DNA of 64,000 nt from Roseiflexus castenholzii DSM 13941. Lineage in GTDB: Bacteria > Chloroflexota > Chloroflexia > Chloroflexales > Roseiflexaceae. Shown here in pieces: positions 9,032 through 17,788 of this stretch. The first letter of the stretch is position 1. Each line of letters starts with the position of its first letter. A model generated the notes under the pieces. The model made no database searches and had not been told where the DNA came from. It was given only the letters and a program-made list of their open reading frames with translations. Made by a program: the position numbers and the translations under genes. Location: assembly GCF_000017805.1 (NCBI RefSeq), contig NC_009767.1, positions 1,612,001-1,676,000 of the forward strand, read 5' to 3'.

Positions 9032-9799
9032 TCACCGCGCCAGCCACCCGCCATCGACGACGAGTACGTGCCCATGCACGTAGTCGCTGGCGGATGACGC
9101 CAGAAAGATTGCCGCCCCTGCCAGATCGGCGGGAACGCCCCAGCGCCCGGCGGGAATGCGTTCGAGAATCTGACGGGATCGTTCAGGATCATCGCGCAGC
9201 GCCTGTGTGTTGTCGGTGACCATGTAGCCCGGGGCAATGGCATTGACATTCACCCCCAGATGCGCCCACTCATTGGCAAGCGCCTTTGTCAGGCCGGCGA
9301 CGGCGTGCTTGGCAGCGGCGTAGGCGGGCACGCGAATGCCTCCCTGGAAAGCGAGCAGGGATGCGACATTGATGATCTTTCCGTGACCCTGGGCGATCAT
9401 TGGACGACCAGCCGCCTGGCAGAGCGCCCATACTGCATCGAGGTTCACGTCGAGCACCGCGCGCCAATCGTTCCATCCATAATCAACAGCCGGGGCGCGC
9501 CGGATAATCCCGGCATTGTTAACGAGAATATCGAGCCGTCCAAGGCGCGTGATGGTTTCGCTCACCACCCCCTCGACCGGCGCCGTGCTGCTCAGATCGG
9601 CGGTCAGTGCAACGCTGCGTCGTCCGGTTGCGGCGATGGCATCGAGGGTAGCGACAGCATTCCCCAAACGCGAGACAACCGCCACGTCTGCGCCAGCCTG
9701 CGCGAGTGCGATGGCAATTCCCTGCCCCAACCCCTTATCGCCGCCGGTGACCAATGCCACGCGACCGTCGAGACGAAAAAGATCGAGCGCGCTGCTCAT
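9032..9799 (-). CDS. SDR oxidoreductase, KduD-like (2-deoxy-D-gluconate 3-dehydrogenase type)
   Basis: A 255-residue classical short-chain dehydrogenase. The cofactor motif TGGDKGLGQG is at the N-terminus, NNAG follows, and the catalytic Ser-Tyr-Lys set is in NVASLLAF and YAAAKHA. The closest family by pattern is KduD/2-deoxy-D-gluconate 3-dehydrogenase. Its ATG overlaps the stop of the upstream iolB-like gene by 4 bp (ATGA), so the two are translationally coupled. The pairing suggests oxidation or reduction of a deoxy-keto-gluconate intermediate; the exact substrate is inferred, not shown. Confidence 0.85.
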   Translation of the reverse strand: MSSALDLFRLDGRVALVTGGDKGLGQGIAIALAQAGADVAVVSRLGNAVATLDAIAATGRRSVALTADLSSTAPVEGVVSETITRLGRLDILVNNAGIIRRAPAVDYGWNDWRAVLDVNLDAVWALCQAAGRPMIAQGHGKIINVASLLAFQGGIRVPAYAAAKHAVAGLTKALANEWAHLGVNVNAIAPGYMVTDNTQALRDDPERSRQILERIPAGRWGVPADLAGAAIFLASSASDYVHGHVLVVDGGWLAR

Positions 9800-10626
9800 C
9801 GTGATCGCTCCGCCTGTTTGATCAGCGGCGCAGCCTTCTGCACCCAGGCGAGCGCCGGGTCGAACGCGACTGCCTGAGTACGCCCTGTGCCTGCAAGAAA
9901 CCAGAGAAAATAATTCGTATATCCCGGCGCACTACAGGTGGTATGGTAGCCGTGCGGCGCCATGAAGATCGTCGAGTCGCTGATGGTGTAGGTCTGGTCG
10001 TAGCCGCGTTCAGGACTGTAATGACGGCACAACCCGAATCCTTCGGGAGGATTCACACGGAAGTAGTACATCTCCTCGTGGTGCGCCTCGTAGGGCAGGT
10101 TATCGACCTCGTGCTTGTGCGGCGGGTAGGTGCTCCAGTTGCCCGATGGCACGAACGTCTCGCCGACCAGCAGCCTCGCGGCAGGCAGTTCCGGTTGGCT
10201 GCTGGTCGTCAAAATGTTGGAGAGCGTGCGGCTGAAGTTCGCCGCGCCGGCATCGACCTGCACCACCATATCCGGCGTGATCACATACGGATCGGTCGCC
10301 AGGTCCGACGGCGCCGAGCAGAGTCCGGCGTCGAGCGTTCCATGCGCTGTGATCGTGTAGGCGCTACCTGCGGGCATGTAGACGGCGTATGGCTTTCCGG
10401 CGAATGGATTGGGACGCGCGCCAATCCGGGCAAACGTCTTCCCGGCAACCTGCACCGTACCGCGTCCGCCAAAAATGACGAGCGCCACTTCACGTCCGCC
10501 GGTCTCACCGGCGAAACTGGCGCCGTCAGGAAGGATAAGCCGGGCAAAATCGAGCAGAGTGCAGGGATTGACATCCAGCGTGTTGAGACCGGGATCGCTG
10601 CCGACACGGGTGAAAAAGGCGGTCAT
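9796..10626 (-). CDS. iolB: 5-deoxy-glucuronate isomerase
   Basis: A 276-residue bicupin of the KduI/IolB family. IolB-specific signatures are clear: GNWSTYPPHKHE with metal-binding His/His/Glu, EEMYYFRVNPPEGFG, and PHGYHTT near the end. KduI proteins have a different metal motif (CHTHERR), so IolB is preferred. IolB converts 5-deoxy-glucuronate to 2-deoxy-5-keto-gluconate in myo-inositol breakdown. The start has AAAGGAG eight bases upstream. No other iol genes are in the window, only the coupled SDR gene, so this may be a small side pathway. Confidence 0.88.
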   Translation of the reverse strand: MTAFFTRVGSDPGLNTLDVNPCTLLDFARLILPDGASFAGETGGREVALVIFGGRGTVQVAGKTFARIGARPNPFAGKPYAVYMPAGSAYTITAHGTLDAGLCSAPSDLATDPYVITPDMVVQVDAGAANFSRTLSNILTTSSQPELPAARLLVGETFVPSGNWSTYPPHKHEVDNLPYEAHHEEMYYFRVNPPEGFGLCRHYSPERGYDQTYTISDSTIFMAPHGYHTTCSAPGYTNYFLWFLAGTGRTQAVAFDPALAWVQKAAPLIKQAERSR

Positions 10627-10798
10627 ACGTTTACTCCTTTGGGTCTACGATGCCTCTCTGGCGTCACAGCATATCCAGGAGGAGAGAACATGCGCAGGCA
10701 AACTATATCACAGAGTGCAGCGCCATCTTTCGATAGCGTCTGCACAGTGTGTTGATGGGTGATGCAGTCTGTCGGAATAGACTAGACAAAAGGATGTC

Positions 10799-10952
10799 AT
10801 GTCGCGCATCTGGCAACCGCGCGAGTCAAAAAGCAGGTTGAGCGAGGTTGTCGAAGAGGCGCTCTGCAATGGTCCTTGGTTACACGCCACGTCAGAGACT
10901 TTGCCGGCGTCGGCATATCGGTCATCAATTCCAGGGAGGAGGCTGAAGTTTC
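10799..10952 (+). pseudogene. Phd/YefM-type antitoxin remnant, frameshifted
   Basis: The ATG at 10799 follows AGGATG. The frame gives IWQPRESKSRLSEVVEEAL, matching the N-terminal helix of prevent-host-death antitoxins. After CNGP the similarity continues only in the next frame (SLVTRHVRDFAGVGISVIN), where VTRHGRDVAVVISI would be expected. One indel therefore breaks the gene. No toxin gene follows; the next bases up to 11080 hold only the short GGCTGAGCCTGTCGAAGCC repeat. The 170 bp before it hold nothing recognised. Confidence 0.6.
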
Positions 10953-11080
10953 GCGCCGGGTGTGCGGGCGTCCCGCCCACGAGTCAATCCCTGGGACATC
11001 GTCCACTCGCATTGGCTGAGCCTGTCGAAGCCGACGCCGAATGATAGCGGTTGCAGCGTCGTTCACGTCTGGGTGACAGT

Positions 11081-12604
11081 CTAATCCTCCCAGAACGGTC
11101 GCGCCCACCGGCGGCGCACCAACTCAGCGCGCAGGTCGAGCATAGCAGTATACGTTGGCAGCGCATAGAGCGTTGCGCTGGCAGGCAATCGTTCGAGCGC
11201 CGCGTCCAGCGCGTCTGCCGGGTCATCCACGACGCTGATACATTCCGACTCAACCCCGGCATATTTCAGCCGCACCGCCATATCTGCCGCGCGCGTTCCG
11301 CCGATGGTCGCGCGCGCCACATGTCCCGCCAGGCGCTCGAATTCCGCGTCCCATAGCCACGAAACATCCGTTCCATCAGCATGGCGATCATTGATCAGGA
11401 TAAGAAGGTGAAGCAGGGTTGAAGGATGAAGGTTATTGGTAGAGACATTGCACCGCGACCTTTCTGCTGATGCTGCGTCGCCCTGCAACGTCTCCGCCGC
11501 TTGCGCTGCGTTGCTCTGCAACGTTGCGACATGCGTTGAACGTTCAACATTCAACGCATCCGTCAGCATGCGAATGGTTTCGGTGGCGCCAACAGGGTTT
11601 TTGATCAGGGCGATCAGCAACGGGCGTCCGCCCGCATCAACCCGTTCGATACGCCCAAAAGCAGCGTCGAAATGTTCGAGCGTCGCGCGAATACGTGGCG
11701 CCGGAACGCCAAGTTCCAGACATGCCGCAATCGCTGCCAGCGCGTTGATCGCGTTGTACAAACCTGGAAGAGGCAGATGGAGTTCCATCGCACCTCCCGG
11801 AAACGTCAGGCAGAGCATGGACTCTTTCACACCATGGAGGTCCAACCGTTCCAGAGCATAGTCGGGTGTTGGGCGCGCCGCGCTGCACCTATCGCAGCGG
11901 TAATGCCCGACGTGCGCGTAGAAGAGCGCCGTGTAGCGGTATGGCGCACCGCAGCGACGGCAAAACCGGGCATCGCCGATCTGCGCCGCCGCCCCCGATG
12001 CGTAGCGTCGATCATTGAGTCCATAGAAGCGCACTTTGGCGGATAGTCCCTCTCCAAGCGCCGCGACCGCCGGATCATCAGCATTGAGCAAGACGGTTGT
12101 CGTGGCGGGAAGGCGTTCGAGCGCTGACCGCCACCCCTTCGCTACGGTATCCACTTCGCCGTAGCGGTCGAGTTGATCGCGGAACAGATTATGGAGCACA
12201 ACCAGGCGAGGTGTGGTTTCTGCTGCGATGCCCGGAAAGGCGGCTTCATCAGTTTCGAACAGACCGATTCGCGCCGGGGAGCGTCCGCCAAACGACACAC
12301 CCGCTAGCGCCGTTGCCGTTACGCCGCTGATCAGGTTCGCGCCGGCGCGATTATGGAGTGGCGCGCGTCCATCGTCCGCCAGCATCGCCGCAATCATCCG
12401 AGTGGTAGTCGTTTTGCCGTTGGTGCCGGAAACGAGCACAACTCCCTGCGGCAGCGCCACCGCCAGTTTCCGCAGCGCTTGCGGATCGACGCGCCGGGCA
12501 ACGACGCCGGGGAGCGTCGTACCGCCGCCGCGCCGCAGAACGCGGCTGGCGACGCCGGTCGATTTACCGGCAGCGACCGCCAGCAACAGTCGGATATCAA
12601 TCAT
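11081..12604 (-). CDS. murT: MurT-like lipid II isoglutaminyl synthase subunit with internal insertion
   Basis: A Mur-ligase-family protein of 507 residues with ATP loop SGTNGKTTTTRM, a four-Cys zinc ribbon (CRRCGAP and CDRC around residues 213-240) and a C-terminal DUF1727 domain (INDRHADGTDVSWLWD). MurT with the glutamine amidotransferase GatD amidates the alpha-carboxyl of D-Glu in lipid II. Between GATETIRML and LLILINDRHADG there are about 45 extra Ala/Gln/Ser-rich residues (346-393), apparently encoded by repeat-like DNA. A gatD gene would normally be adjacent, but none is seen in the window. It lies 15 bp downstream of the xdhC-family gene. Confidence 0.85.
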   Translation of the reverse strand: MIDIRLLLAVAAGKSTGVASRVLRRGGGTTLPGVVARRVDPQALRKLAVALPQGVVLVSGTNGKTTTTRMIAAMLADDGRAPLHNRAGANLISGVTATALAGVSFGGRSPARIGLFETDEAAFPGIAAETTPRLVVLHNLFRDQLDRYGEVDTVAKGWRSALERLPATTTVLLNADDPAVAALGEGLSAKVRFYGLNDRRYASGAAAQIGDARFCRRCGAPYRYTALFYAHVGHYRCDRCSAARPTPDYALERLDLHGVKESMLCLTFPGGAMELHLPLPGLYNAINALAAIAACLELGVPAPRIRATLEHFDAAFGRIERVDAGGRPLLIALIKNPVGATETIRMLTDALNVERSTHVATLQSNAAQAAETLQGDAASAERSRCNVSTNNLHPSTLLHLLILINDRHADGTDVSWLWDAEFERLAGHVARATIGGTRAADMAVRLKYAGVESECISVVDDPADALDAALERLPASATLYALPTYTAMLDLRAELVRRRWARPFWED

Positions 12605-12619
12605 AGACGCAAAAACCGG

Positions 12620-13366
12620 CTACCTCCCGGTCAACCCATGGCGAGCCGCCACAACTTCGGCAATAATACTGACGGCAATCTCCTCTGGAGAATCCGAACC
12701 AATCTTCAACCCGATTGGCGCATGCAGGCGCGCCAGTTGTTCTTCTGGCACCCCATCGGCGCGCAGGCGCTCCAGGCGTCTGGCGTGCGTCTTGGGGCTG
12801 CCCAGCGCCCCGACATAGCGCGCTGGCGAGGGCAGCGCCACCTTAAGCGCCGGATCGTCCAGTTTGGGATCGTGGGTCAGCAACACCACGAAACTGTTGC
12901 TCGTCAGGCGTCCAGGCAGCACTTCATCGGGCCAGGCATGGATCAGTTCGTCGGCATGGGCGAACCGCTCAGGAGTGGCAAAGGCGCCGCGCGCATCAAT
13001 CACCACGGTGCGGAAACCAAGCGTCTTTGCAAACGTTACCAGCGGAATGGCAATATGCACCGCACCGACAATAAACATGGTCGGCGGCGGCGGATAGGTT
13101 TCGATAAAGACCTGCACGTCGCCATCAGCGACCGTGTAGGAGCGAATGCCGCTTTCGGCGCGCAGCAGCATTGCCAGCGCATCGCGCTCGACCGCTTCAT
13201 TGAGGATCGAATCGCCCAGCGTGCCGAGCAACGCCTCACCGGGGCGCACCAGCAGCTTAGCGCCGATCTGCCCTGTTCCATCAATGATCGTCGCAACGGC
13301 GACCGGTTGCTCTGCGGCAAGGCATGCCTTAAGAGTGGTGTACAGTATCGTCATTGTGTGTTCCAT
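12620..13366 (-). CDS. XdhC/CoxF-family protein (C-terminal domain type)
   Basis: The protein has 248 residues with a short XdhC_CoxI segment and a Rossmann-like XdhC C-terminal domain (MFIVGAVHIAIPL, TVVIDARGAFAT, YVGALGSPKTHARR, IGLKIGSDSPEEIAVSIIAEV). The family inserts the sulfurated molybdenum cofactor into xanthine dehydrogenase or CO dehydrogenase-type enzymes. The N-terminal CoxI half is encoded separately by the gene at 13528. No molybdenum hydroxylase gene is nearby. Two possible ATG starts, 13366 and 13354, cannot be separated. Confidence 0.85.
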   Translation of the reverse strand: MEHTMTILYTTLKACLAAEQPVAVATIIDGTGQIGAKLLVRPGEALLGTLGDSILNEAVERDALAMLLRAESGIRSYTVADGDVQVFIETYPPPPTMFIVGAVHIAIPLVTFAKTLGFRTVVIDARGAFATPERFAHADELIHAWPDEVLPGRLTSNSFVVLLTHDPKLDDPALKVALPSPARYVGALGSPKTHARRLERLRADGVPEEQLARLHAPIGLKIGSDSPEEIAVSIIAEVVAARHGLTGR

Positions 13367-13527
13367 TCATACGGCGCAGCGTGGCTACGCGCCTTCTTTC
13401 CGCAGGGCGCTCGAACCCGCGCCCTAAAACCGCTCATCGCCGCTGCGCTCTTCCGGGGTTTTCTTTCTACCCACTTCAGACGCCCGGTGCGTCTCCAGAG
13501 TTGCATCGATTGTCGTAGCGTCGCAGG

Positions 13528-13842
13528 CTACCAGTCCAGCGGCTCGACGAACACATCAATGATGCCGCCGCATGCCAGCCCCACATCCCAGGCATCGTCG
13601 TCGGCGACGCCGAAGTGCAACAACTGCGCTTTACCGGTCTTGATCGCTTCCTGGCATGCATCGAAGACCGCGCCCTCGATACATCCGCCGCTGACCGAGC
13701 CGATCATAGCGCCGCTCGATGATACTGCCATCTTTGCGCCGACACCGCGTGGCGCAGAACCAAGCGTCTTCACCACAGTGGCAAACGCCACACGCTCGCC
13801 GCGCGCACGCCATTGCTCGATTGCAGGAAGAACATCTTTCAT
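13528..13842 (-). CDS. XdhC/CoxI-family small protein (N-terminal domain type)
   Basis: The protein has 104 residues covering the XdhC_CoxI domain: VAFATVVKTLGSAPRG, then GAMIGSVSGGCIEGAV with the conserved Cys, and GLACGGIIDVFVEP. In many organisms this is fused to the domain encoded by the gene at 13366; here the two are split and separated by 161 bp. It probably acts in maturation of a molybdenum-containing hydroxylase located elsewhere. Confidence 0.85.
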   Translation of the reverse strand: MKDVLPAIEQWRARGERVAFATVVKTLGSAPRGVGAKMAVSSSGAMIGSVSGGCIEGAVFDACQEAIKTGKAQLLHFGVADDDAWDVGLACGGIIDVFVEPLDW

Positions 13843-13865
13843 CAGGTGTGCCTCACTGCTTGGAA

Positions 13866-15965
13866 CTATCGCAAGGTTTCGCTCAGGGTTGTCGGTTCCA
13901 GTCCAACAGCGCGCAAACGATCAATAATGCCCGGCAACATGCCGGCCGTTGACGACCGTCCGTGCATTAACAAGATGCCGCCATCCGCCCACGCCGGATC
14001 AGCGACGGCGCGGTCGAGCCATGCCGGGATCGCTCGATCATCGGCGCTCCAATGGTACGGAATGTATCCTTCCGCCACAACTGCTGCAACCGCCTGCGCG
14101 GTATAATCGCCATAGGGAAAGCGGAAATGCGGTCTCGTGCTTCGGCCGGTGACCTCCAGAACAATCCGGTCGGTTTCACGCAATTCATTCGCCATCCCGT
14201 CGAGACCGATGCGTGAGAAGTAGGGATGCGTGAGCGAATGATTGGCAATCTCGTTTCCTTCGGCAACGATGGCGCGTGCTGCATCGGGGAAGCGTTTGAC
14301 CCAGTTCCCCGTGACGAAGAACGTCCCTTTGACTTGACGCTGTCGTAATGCATCGAGGATGGCATAGAGCGTTGTATCGTCAATTTCGATATCGAACGTC
14401 AGCGCCACCTTCCCGGACGCCGGATTGCCGCGTCGCACCGGTTCCGTCAGCCCGGATGCCGCTTCGCCAGGATGGAACAACGGGATCGCCAGCGCTCGTT
14501 CAGGGCGGAGTGGCGCGTCGGCGTCAATCGCATTCAGTGCGGCAATGGCTGCTGTATCACTTCCCAATCGTGCTGCGATGCCGTCCAGCGTTTCCCCCGC
14601 AGCGACGCGATGAACCGTATACCCGATCGGCGCAGGCAACGGCGTTGGCGACGGCAGAGGGGAGGGCGTGGGTGTTGCCGATGGCGCGATGAACGACAGG
14701 GGCGCTGCCAGAATGCTCGGATGCCCGGAGGTGGGTGTTTCCCGAACACGCACCGTTGGCGGCGTAACTTGACGCGCATACGTGGCTTCCGGTGGCAAGG
14801 ATGGCGATGGGCGGAACAGATACCCGCCAAGGATCAGCGCAACACCGACGGCGGTTGCCGCAACGAAAGGAAGCGGGCGGTTTGCGGAGCGCGGGCGCGC
14901 GGCGCGGCGCGGCAAGGGTTGGAACAGCACACCGGTATCAGGCGCAACCCGCAGCACCGGCGCTCCCCACAGGTCGCCGATCCGCGCCAGCGCCACGCGC
15001 CCGACCGTCACTGCAAGATCGACCGGCGCTCCCATCGCCAACTGATCGTAGCAGAGCGCCGCAAACCGAGCCGTATGGTCCGCCGGCAGCGGTGTACCGA
15101 ACGCAATTGTGGCAGGAAGGCGCTCATCGATCAGCAACGCTGCACACAGCATTGGCGCAATATCGAGCGCCCGCCTGTCTCCTTCGCCGCCGGTCAGCGT
15201 TGCCAACCGCAGATTTGCCGCATCTGCCAGCAGATCGACCAGGTCGCCGGCGTCGAGTGCGCCACTCAGATCCAGTTCGAGACGCCGATCGGGCGTCAGC
15301 ACAACACGCGCCGCCAGGTGCAGCACGTGGGGCATTTCTTCCACCAGCGCCCGCTGCAATGTCGAGGGAGAGGCATCCGGCACTGACCGCAGATCGATCC
15401 GAGCGGCGCGAATGCCGGGCGTCAGCGCGCGTTCGAGCGCATCCAGGCAGTGCGCATTGCCGGGCGACGCAATCGCCAGCACCCGCAGCGGTTCGCGGAG
15501 GGGCAGTGATTGTGGCGGCGAGACGCACCTTCCTGCACGCACCAGCGCATAATCGGCGCGCAGTGCTGGCGTCCAGACATGTGTGCTGCCCAGTGACAGA
15601 TACTCCCAGGGAAGCGCGGCAAGTTCCGGTGTATTGATCTGCAACCGCACCTGAAGGCGAGCGCCATCCGCAGCGGCAGAACGCGCAGCATCGAGCAAGA
15701 GCGTGCGAATCGGCAGCGTAAACAGCGCTCGACCCAGCGCCCGCCCGACATCAGGAATGTTTGCGATCCGCTGCGCACCGGCATGGAGCGCCTGATGTCC
15801 CAGGTCGAACAGCGATCCTGCCAGGTGCAACTCCGACACGGCGGCACGTCCGTTGACGCGCGCGCGGACCGGGCATCGTCCATCGTCATCGAGTGGACCA
15901 ATGGCGATGTGGAAGACAACAACCGGCATGGTTTTGATCGCGGTTCGATCCGAGGCTGACCGCAT
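13866..15965 (-). CDS. CHAT-like / LysM / polysaccharide deacetylase fusion, membrane anchored
   Basis: A 699-residue multidomain protein. Residues about 1-330 match the CHAT caspase-like region: INTPELAALPWEYLSL, LRVLAIASP, HVLHLAARV, and GAPVDLAVTVGRVALAR. The catalytic pair looks lost: the HFxGHG motif reads HLAARV, and the position of the Cys (LNACxS) reads TLTGGEG. One transmembrane helix follows near 366-384 (PFVAATAVGVALILGG), then a Pro/Thr linker, a LysM peptidoglycan-binding motif (447-492, YTVHRVAAGETLDGIAARLG) and a NodB deacetylase domain (about 520-699). NodB motif 1 is TFDIEIDD instead of TFDDGP, motif 2 HSLTHP is intact, and motif 3 is RFPYGDY. The topology implies a CHAT domain inside and a wall-binding domain outside. 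ATG 15929 is an alternative start. Confidence 0.85.
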   Translation of the reverse strand: MRSASDRTAIKTMPVVVFHIAIGPLDDDGRCPVRARVNGRAAVSELHLAGSLFDLGHQALHAGAQRIANIPDVGRALGRALFTLPIRTLLLDAARSAAADGARLQVRLQINTPELAALPWEYLSLGSTHVWTPALRADYALVRAGRCVSPPQSLPLREPLRVLAIASPGNAHCLDALERALTPGIRAARIDLRSVPDASPSTLQRALVEEMPHVLHLAARVVLTPDRRLELDLSGALDAGDLVDLLADAANLRLATLTGGEGDRRALDIAPMLCAALLIDERLPATIAFGTPLPADHTARFAALCYDQLAMGAPVDLAVTVGRVALARIGDLWGAPVLRVAPDTGVLFQPLPRRAARPRSANRPLPFVAATAVGVALILGGYLFRPSPSLPPEATYARQVTPPTVRVRETPTSGHPSILAAPLSFIAPSATPTPSPLPSPTPLPAPIGYTVHRVAAGETLDGIAARLGSDTAAIAALNAIDADAPLRPERALAIPLFHPGEAASGLTEPVRRGNPASGKVALTFDIEIDDTTLYAILDALRQRQVKGTFFVTGNWVKRFPDAARAIVAEGNEIANHSLTHPYFSRIGLDGMANELRETDRIVLEVTGRSTRPHFRFPYGDYTAQAVAAVVAEGYIPYHWSADDRAIPAWLDRAVADPAWADGGILLMHGRSSTAGMLPGIIDRLRAVGLEPTTLSETLR

Positions 15966-16114
15966 GGCTGTTCTCGCCAGGATGCTCTCTCATCAGTTCA
16001 ATTGTACCATAGGACGGGTGTGTTTCTATCTTGTATTCTTCCGCCTGGGCGCGTGGGTCGCGGGCGGTGCGCGGGGCACGAGGTGCGGGGCACGAGGCGC
16101 GAGGCGCGGGGCCC

Positions 16115-17106
16115 GACAATGGCGTAGCGCGAGATTTATCTCGCATTTGTGGTGAGGCGAGAGGGGAGAGGGTCCCGACAATGGCGTAGCGCGAGATTTA
16201 TCTCGCATTTGTGGTGAGGCGAGAGGGGTGGGGCGAGAGGGGAGAGGGGAGAGGGGCCCGACAATGGCGTAGCGCGAGATTTATCTCGCATTTGTGGTGA
16301 GGCGAGAGGGGTGAGGCGAGAGGGGTGAGGCGAGAGGGTCCCGACAATGGCGTAGCGCGAGATTTATCTCGCATTTGTGGTGAGGTGAGAGGCGAGAGGG
16401 GAGGGGCATGAGGCGAGAGGGGAGAGGGGCCCGACAATGGCGTAGCGCGAGATTTATCTCGCATTTGTGGTGAGGCGAGAGGCGAGAGGGGTGGGGCGAG
16501 AGGGGAGAGGGGAGAGGGTCCCGACAATGGCGTAGCGCGAGATTTATCTCGCATTTGTGGTGAGGCGAGAGGGGTGGGGCGAGAGGGGAGAGGGGAGAGG
16601 GTCCCGACAATGGCGTAGCGCGAGATTTATCTCGCATTTGTGGTGAGGCGAGAGGCGAGAGGGGTGAGGCGAGAGGGGAGAGGGGAGAGGGGCCCGACAA
16701 TGGCGTAGCGTGAGATTTATCTCGCATTTGTGGTGAGGTGAGAGGCGAGAGGGGAGGGGCATGAGGCGAGAGGGGAGAGGGTCCCGACAATGGCGTAGCG
16801 CGAGATTTATCTCGCATTTGTGGTGAGGTGAGAGGCGAGAGGGGAGGGGCATGAGGCGAGAGGGGAGAGGGTCCCGACAATGGCGTAGCGCGAGATTTAT
16901 CTCGCATTTGTGGTGAGGCGAGAGGCGAGAGGGGTGGGGCGAGAGGGGAGAGGGGAGAGGGTCCCGACAATGGCGTAGCGCGAGATTTATCTCGCATTTG
17001 TGGTGAGGCGAGAGGCGAGAGGGGTGGGGCGAGAGGGGAGAGGGGAGAGGGGCCCGACAATGGTGTAGCGCGAGATTTATCTCGCATTTGTGGTGAGGCG
17101 AGAGGG
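16115..17106 (+). repeat. Minisatellite of 12 hairpin-bearing units
   Basis: Twelve direct copies of a unit of about 40 bp are present, each with GACAATGGCGTAGC, a perfect short dyad GCGAGAT-TT-ATCTCGC and ATTTGTGGTGAGG. They begin near 16115, 16177, 16260, 16343, 16433, 16523, 16606, 16696, 16786, 16876, 16966 and 17056. Spacing is mostly 83 or 90 bp. The in-between DNA is purine-rich (GAGAGGGGAGAGGG) and itself repetitive. No gene is credible here. The 16000-16114 stretch before it is similar GC-rich DNA. Confidence 0.9.
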
Positions 17107-17640
17107 GTGAGGCGAGAGGGGTGGGGCGAGAGGGGAGGGGCGAGAGGCGTGGGGGTCAGAGGCGTAGGTCACGAGGTGCAGGGTCCGAGGCGTGGGGTTC
17201 AGAGGCGTGGGGTCCGAGGCGCGGGGCACGAGGTACGGGTTCAGAGGCGCGGGGCACGAGGCGCGGGGCGCGAGGCGTGGGGTCCGAGGCGTGGGGTTCA
17301 GAGGCGTGGGGTCCGAGGCGCGGGGCGCGAGGTGCGGGGCGCGAGGTGCGGGGCGCGAGGTGCAGGGCGCGAGGTGCGGGGCGCGAGGTGCGGGGCGCGA
17401 GGTGCAGGGCGCGAGGTGCAGGGCGCGAGGCGCGGGGCGCGAGGTGCGGGTTCAGAGGCGTGGGGTTCAGAGGCGCGGGGCACAAGGCGCGGGGCACGAG
17501 GCGCGGGGCGCGAGGCGTGGGGTCCGAGGCGTGGGGTTCAGAGGCGTGGGGCACGAGACGTGGGGCGGCGCACGGGGACGCGCGGAGCGCGGGGAGGTGG
17601 GGATGCGGGCGCGCCAGCGGCGCGCTTCTACCTGTCGCCT
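17107..17640 (+). repeat. Purine-rich simple repeat tract
   Basis: More than 500 bp are built from variants of GAGGCGCGGGGCAC, GAGGTGCGGGGCGC and GAGGCGTGGGGTCC, nearly all G, A and C with very few T. Open frames across it encode only Gly/Ala/Arg periodic peptides and are treated as spurious. Strand asymmetry is extreme, so triplex or G-quadruplex formation is conceivable. Confidence 0.85.
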
Positions 17641-17658
17641 CTTGCCTCTCGCCTCACC

Positions 17659-17788
17659 ACAAATGCGAGATAAATCTCGCGCTACGCCATTGTCGGGCCC
17701 CTCGCCCCTCTCGCCTCACCCCTCTCGCCTCTCGCCTCATGCCCCTCCCCTCTCGCCTCTCGCCTCTCCCCTCGCCCCCCAACCATCA
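17659..17788 (-). repeat. Inverted 13th copy of the hairpin unit, reaching into the glycosyltransferase gene
   Basis: The hairpin unit (dyad plus CTACGCCATTGTC) appears once in reverse orientation at about 17659-17697. The pyrimidine-rich flank CTCGCCTCTCGCCTC follows to about 17788. It faces the direct array across the 17107-17640 tract, giving a large imperfect inverted repeat. Its left part is the 3' end of the glycosyltransferase reading frame. Confidence 0.8.

Noticed and set aside
9796..10626. KduI assignment for the isomerase gene
   Set aside because: The metal motif GNWSTYPPHKHE and the C-terminal PHGYH belong to IolB, not KduI.
16198..17087. Long open frames reading MRDKSRATPLSGP periodic peptides, and Gly/Ala/Arg frames at 17107-18047
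   Set aside because: They are translations of the minisatellite and the purine-rich tract, with no start signals and no non-repeat content.
16115..17106. Possible CRISPR array (regular repeats with a dyad)
   Set aside because: The spacers are near-identical purine-rich repeats rather than unique sequences, unit lengths vary by repeat slippage, and no cas gene is present.
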